Assembly: GCF_004339015.1 (NCBI RefSeq)
Contig: NZ_SMFQ01000003.1
Span: 620,001-684,000 of the forward strand
Source of the DNA: Cocleimonas flava
Lineage (GTDB): Bacteria; Pseudomonadota; Gammaproteobacteria; Thiotrichales; Thiotrichaceae
Length of the DNA stretch: 64,000 bases
Direction of reading: 5' to 3'
Of this stretch, positions 62,320 through 64,000 are shown one piece after another. A model generated the notes under the pieces. The model made no database searches and was not told the DNA's origin. It saw nothing but the letters and a program-made list of their open reading frames with translations. Both the position numbers and the translations under genes were made by a program. The number at the start of each line of letters is the position of its first letter. Position 1 is the first letter of the stretch.

Positions 62320-63327
62320 ATGAAAGACAGCAATCTATTGCAGTGCAGAATTTGTGACAATGATGATCACAATACTATCTATAAAGTTCGGGAAATGATG
62401 CTGGGTCTTCGAGACACTCACAATTACTTCGAATGCGCTGATTGCGGTTGTCTGCAGATAGTAGAAGTTCCTGAAAATATTCAAGATTACTACCCCAACG
62501 AAGACTATTACTCATACGACGAAGTCAAAGCCACTAGCGGCTTTAAAGGTAAACTTATTCGCAGTAGAGATCGATTTGCTGCAACTGGCAAAGGAATCTT
62601 GGGCAACATCATGCAGCAGTACCAGCCGCATGACAAACTACCTTCATTAAGACACGCGAATGTCACACTTGATTCAAAGATACTTGATGTAGGCTGTGGT
62701 GCTGGACACCTGCTACATTCAATGAAAGAAGCTGGTTTTAAAAACCTACTTGGCATCGACCCATTTAACAAAAAAGACATCCAATACGATAATGGTTTAA
62801 CAATTGCCAAGAACTCTATTCACGATCTTCCTGCCAGCAACGAAAGTGATAAAAAGTACGGCACTGAAAACGGTTGGGACCTAATCATGTTCAACCATTC
62901 CTACGAACATGTTTATGATCAGTTTGAAGTACTAGAAAAAACGTATGACTTACTCAAGCCAGGTGGAATATGCATGCTACGTATTCCTACCGTTACTTCA
63001 TGGGCATGGCGTCATTACGCGGAAGACTGGGTTCAACTGGACGCACCAAGACACTTATTCCTTCATTCACTTAGAAGCATCCATATCCTTGCAGAGAAAA
63101 CCGGCTTTGAACTGGATGAAGTCATTTACGACTCATTTGCTTTCCAGAGCTGGGGTAGTGAGCAATATAAAAAAGACATCGCATTGCACGATGAAAATTC
63201 CTATGCGATTAATCCCGAAAAATCCATTTTTAGCAAAGAAGATATAAAGGGATTCGAAGAACACAGCAAGGTTCTAAATCAATCAAAAGCGGGCGATCAG
63301 GCTGCTTTTTATCTGAAAAAGATATAA
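62320..63327 (+). CDS. SAM-dependent methyltransferase with N-terminal zinc ribbon
   Basis: The protein has 335 aa from the ATG at 62320 after GAGAAAAG. A GTG at 62287 that overlaps the rfbA stop would give 346 aa. Cys9-x2-Cys12 and Cys39-x2-Cys42 form a zinc ribbon as in C-methyltransferases of deoxysugar and surface polysaccharide pathways. The class I methyltransferase motif ILDVGCGAGHLL and the FNHSYEHVYD segment follow. The substrate may be a nucleotide sugar or a glycan. The position after rfbA supports a polysaccharide role. Confidence 0.82.
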   Translation: MKDSNLLQCRICDNDDHNTIYKVREMMLGLRDTHNYFECADCGCLQIVEVPENIQDYYPNEDYYSYDEVKATSGFKGKLIRSRDRFAATGKGILGNIMQQYQPHDKLPSLRHANVTLDSKILDVGCGAGHLLHSMKEAGFKNLLGIDPFNKKDIQYDNGLTIAKNSIHDLPASNESDKKYGTENGWDLIMFNHSYEHVYDQFEVLEKTYDLLKPGGICMLRIPTVTSWAWRHYAEDWVQLDAPRHLFLHSLRSIHILAEKTGFELDEVIYDSFAFQSWGSEQYKKDIALHDENSYAINPEKSIFSKEDIKGFEEHSKVLNQSKAGDQAAFYLKKI

Positions 63328-63330
63328 TTC

Positions 63331-63798
63331 GTGAGTAAAAACAAAAAGCCAAAAGTACTGGCGATCGCATCCCCCGGTGGGCACTGGATTCAGCTGAATA
63401 AAATCTGCAATCCGTTGGAGGATCGATTTGATTTAACCTATGTTACGCCCGGTTCTGAATACGCATCTGCAGTAAAAAACTCACGCAAAGTATTAAACGT
63501 GACCGATGCCAGCGCGGACAGTAAAATTAAATTAATCCCGCTTGCCTTCCAATTGCTCTGGATATTCATCAAGGAACGCCCTACTGCGATTATCTCTACA
63601 GGTGCAGCGCCCGGCGCGATTGCATTTTTACTCGCTAAATTTTTACCTATCAAAACCATTTGGGTCGATAGTATCGCCAATGTTAGTCAAATTTCGCGTT
63701 CTGGTCGTATGGTCATGAAACATGCTGACAAAGTGATTACCCAGTGGGAACCATTGAGTGATGGTGAAAAAGTCGTCTATAAAGGCTCAATACTATGA
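63331..63798 (+). CDS. Alg14/PssD-like glycosyltransferase subunit
   Basis: The 155-aa protein starts at a GTG three bases after the methyltransferase. VLAIASPGGHWIQLNKI at the start and IISTGAAPGAIAFLLAKFLP with IWVDSIANV are the marks of the Alg14 family. These are membrane-associated subunits that recruit the Alg13-like catalytic partner. Together the two act as one glycosyltransferase in exopolysaccharide synthesis (PssD/PssE, EpsE/EpsF types). The stop overlaps the next start (ATGA). Confidence 0.88.
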   Translation: MSKNKKPKVLAIASPGGHWIQLNKICNPLEDRFDLTYVTPGSEYASAVKNSRKVLNVTDASADSKIKLIPLAFQLLWIFIKERPTAIISTGAAPGAIAFLLAKFLPIKTIWVDSIANVSQISRSGRMVMKHADKVITQWEPLSDGEKVVYKGSIL

Positions 63799-64000
63799 TT
63801 TTTGTAGCTGTAGGCACTCAATTCTCATTCAATCGACTCATCGAATACATGGACGATTGGGCCGCAGAGCATGATGAAAGCGTCATTGCACAAATCAGTG
63901 ACGGAAGCTACACACCCAAAAATATGGAGTGGGAACGCTTTCTCAATGGTGAACAATACAATAAGAACATCAAAGAAGCCTCGGTGTTTGTTTCACACGC
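63795..64000 (+). CDS. Alg13/PssE-like glycosyltransferase subunit (partial at the window end)
   Basis: The frame opens with MIFVAVGTQFSFNRLIEYMD and runs to the window edge, ending in ASVFVSHA. This is the GT28 C-terminal-like domain of Alg13/PssE, which binds the UDP-sugar. Its ATG overlaps the stop of the Alg14-like gene by four bases, the usual coupled arrangement. The 3' part lies outside the window. Confidence 0.85.
   Translation, partial: MIFVAVGTQFSFNRLIEYMDDWAAEHDESVIAQISDGSYTPKNMEWERFLNGEQYNKNIKEASVFVSH

Overview
The window looks like the chromosome of a low-GC gammaproteobacterium, probably free-living and aquatic. Support comes from the lipid A genes kdsB, lpxK and msbA with exbB/exbD, an Fnr-type regulator beside hemN, a dnaG-rpoD pair, gltB/gltD, NhaA and CPA2 antiporters, and a cupin resembling DMSP lyases. 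Genus assignment from the sequence alone is not safe. I see no transposase, phage gene, integrase or CRISPR array.

Layout. 0-3 kb: a DUF883 stress protein, an orphan membrane-anchored protein and a DASS anion transporter. 3.4-6.3 kb: a GNAT acetyltransferase, ldhA and a small cluster (Tdi1-like immunity domain, a 56-aa protein, a chagasin-like protein). 6.3-11.5 kb (minus): exbB-exbD-msbA-lpxK-Trm112-kdsB, the envelope/lipid A block. 11.7-14.7 kb: fnr and hemN with a candidate Fnr box. 15-19.6 kb: a three-domain Aas-type lysophospholipid acyltransferase followed by a phytol/dolichol-kinase-like membrane protein. 19.7-25.6 kb: comEC, DUF2062, a histidine phosphatase, ampD and a CPA2 antiporter. 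25.7-30.7 kb: an RND pump with its adaptor and a divergent TetR regulator around a perfect operator palindrome. 31-41.9 kb: avtA, ppnN, a His-rich Sel1 protein, the DMSP-lyase-like cupin, nhaA, a persulfide dioxygenase and DUF2254. 42-48.8 kb: an outer-membrane protein, a NarL/GacA-type response regulator, a receiver-only regulator, a CHASE3 histidine kinase and an island of very small stress-type genes, including a frameshifted hemerythrin. 48.9-59.4 kb: tRNA(CAU), rpoD, dnaG, gltD, gltB. 59.7-64 kb: a bacterial Popeye-like protein, an endonuclease I relative and the start of a polysaccharide locus (rfbA, methyltransferase, Alg14/Alg13-like pair).

The most striking feature is not a gene. A short motif, CACCCCCCTACTT followed after 2-4 variable bases by a GGCACTTTTTT-like block, occurs at 17 intergenic loci and once inside comEC. 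Its C-tract is on the + strand at every locus, whatever the direction of the flanking genes. Four loci carry a second inverted arm and can form long hairpins. The fixed polarity does not fit an ordinary terminator family and suggests a replichore-oriented chromosomal signal, an uptake-type sequence, or a strand-biased repeat.

A second theme is regulation. Three palindromes of the form TGTARG-N6-CYTACA, the known GacA-type upstream element, lie beside the DUF883 gene, the response-regulator gene and the small stress genes. This suggests one two-component regulon spanning both ends of the window.
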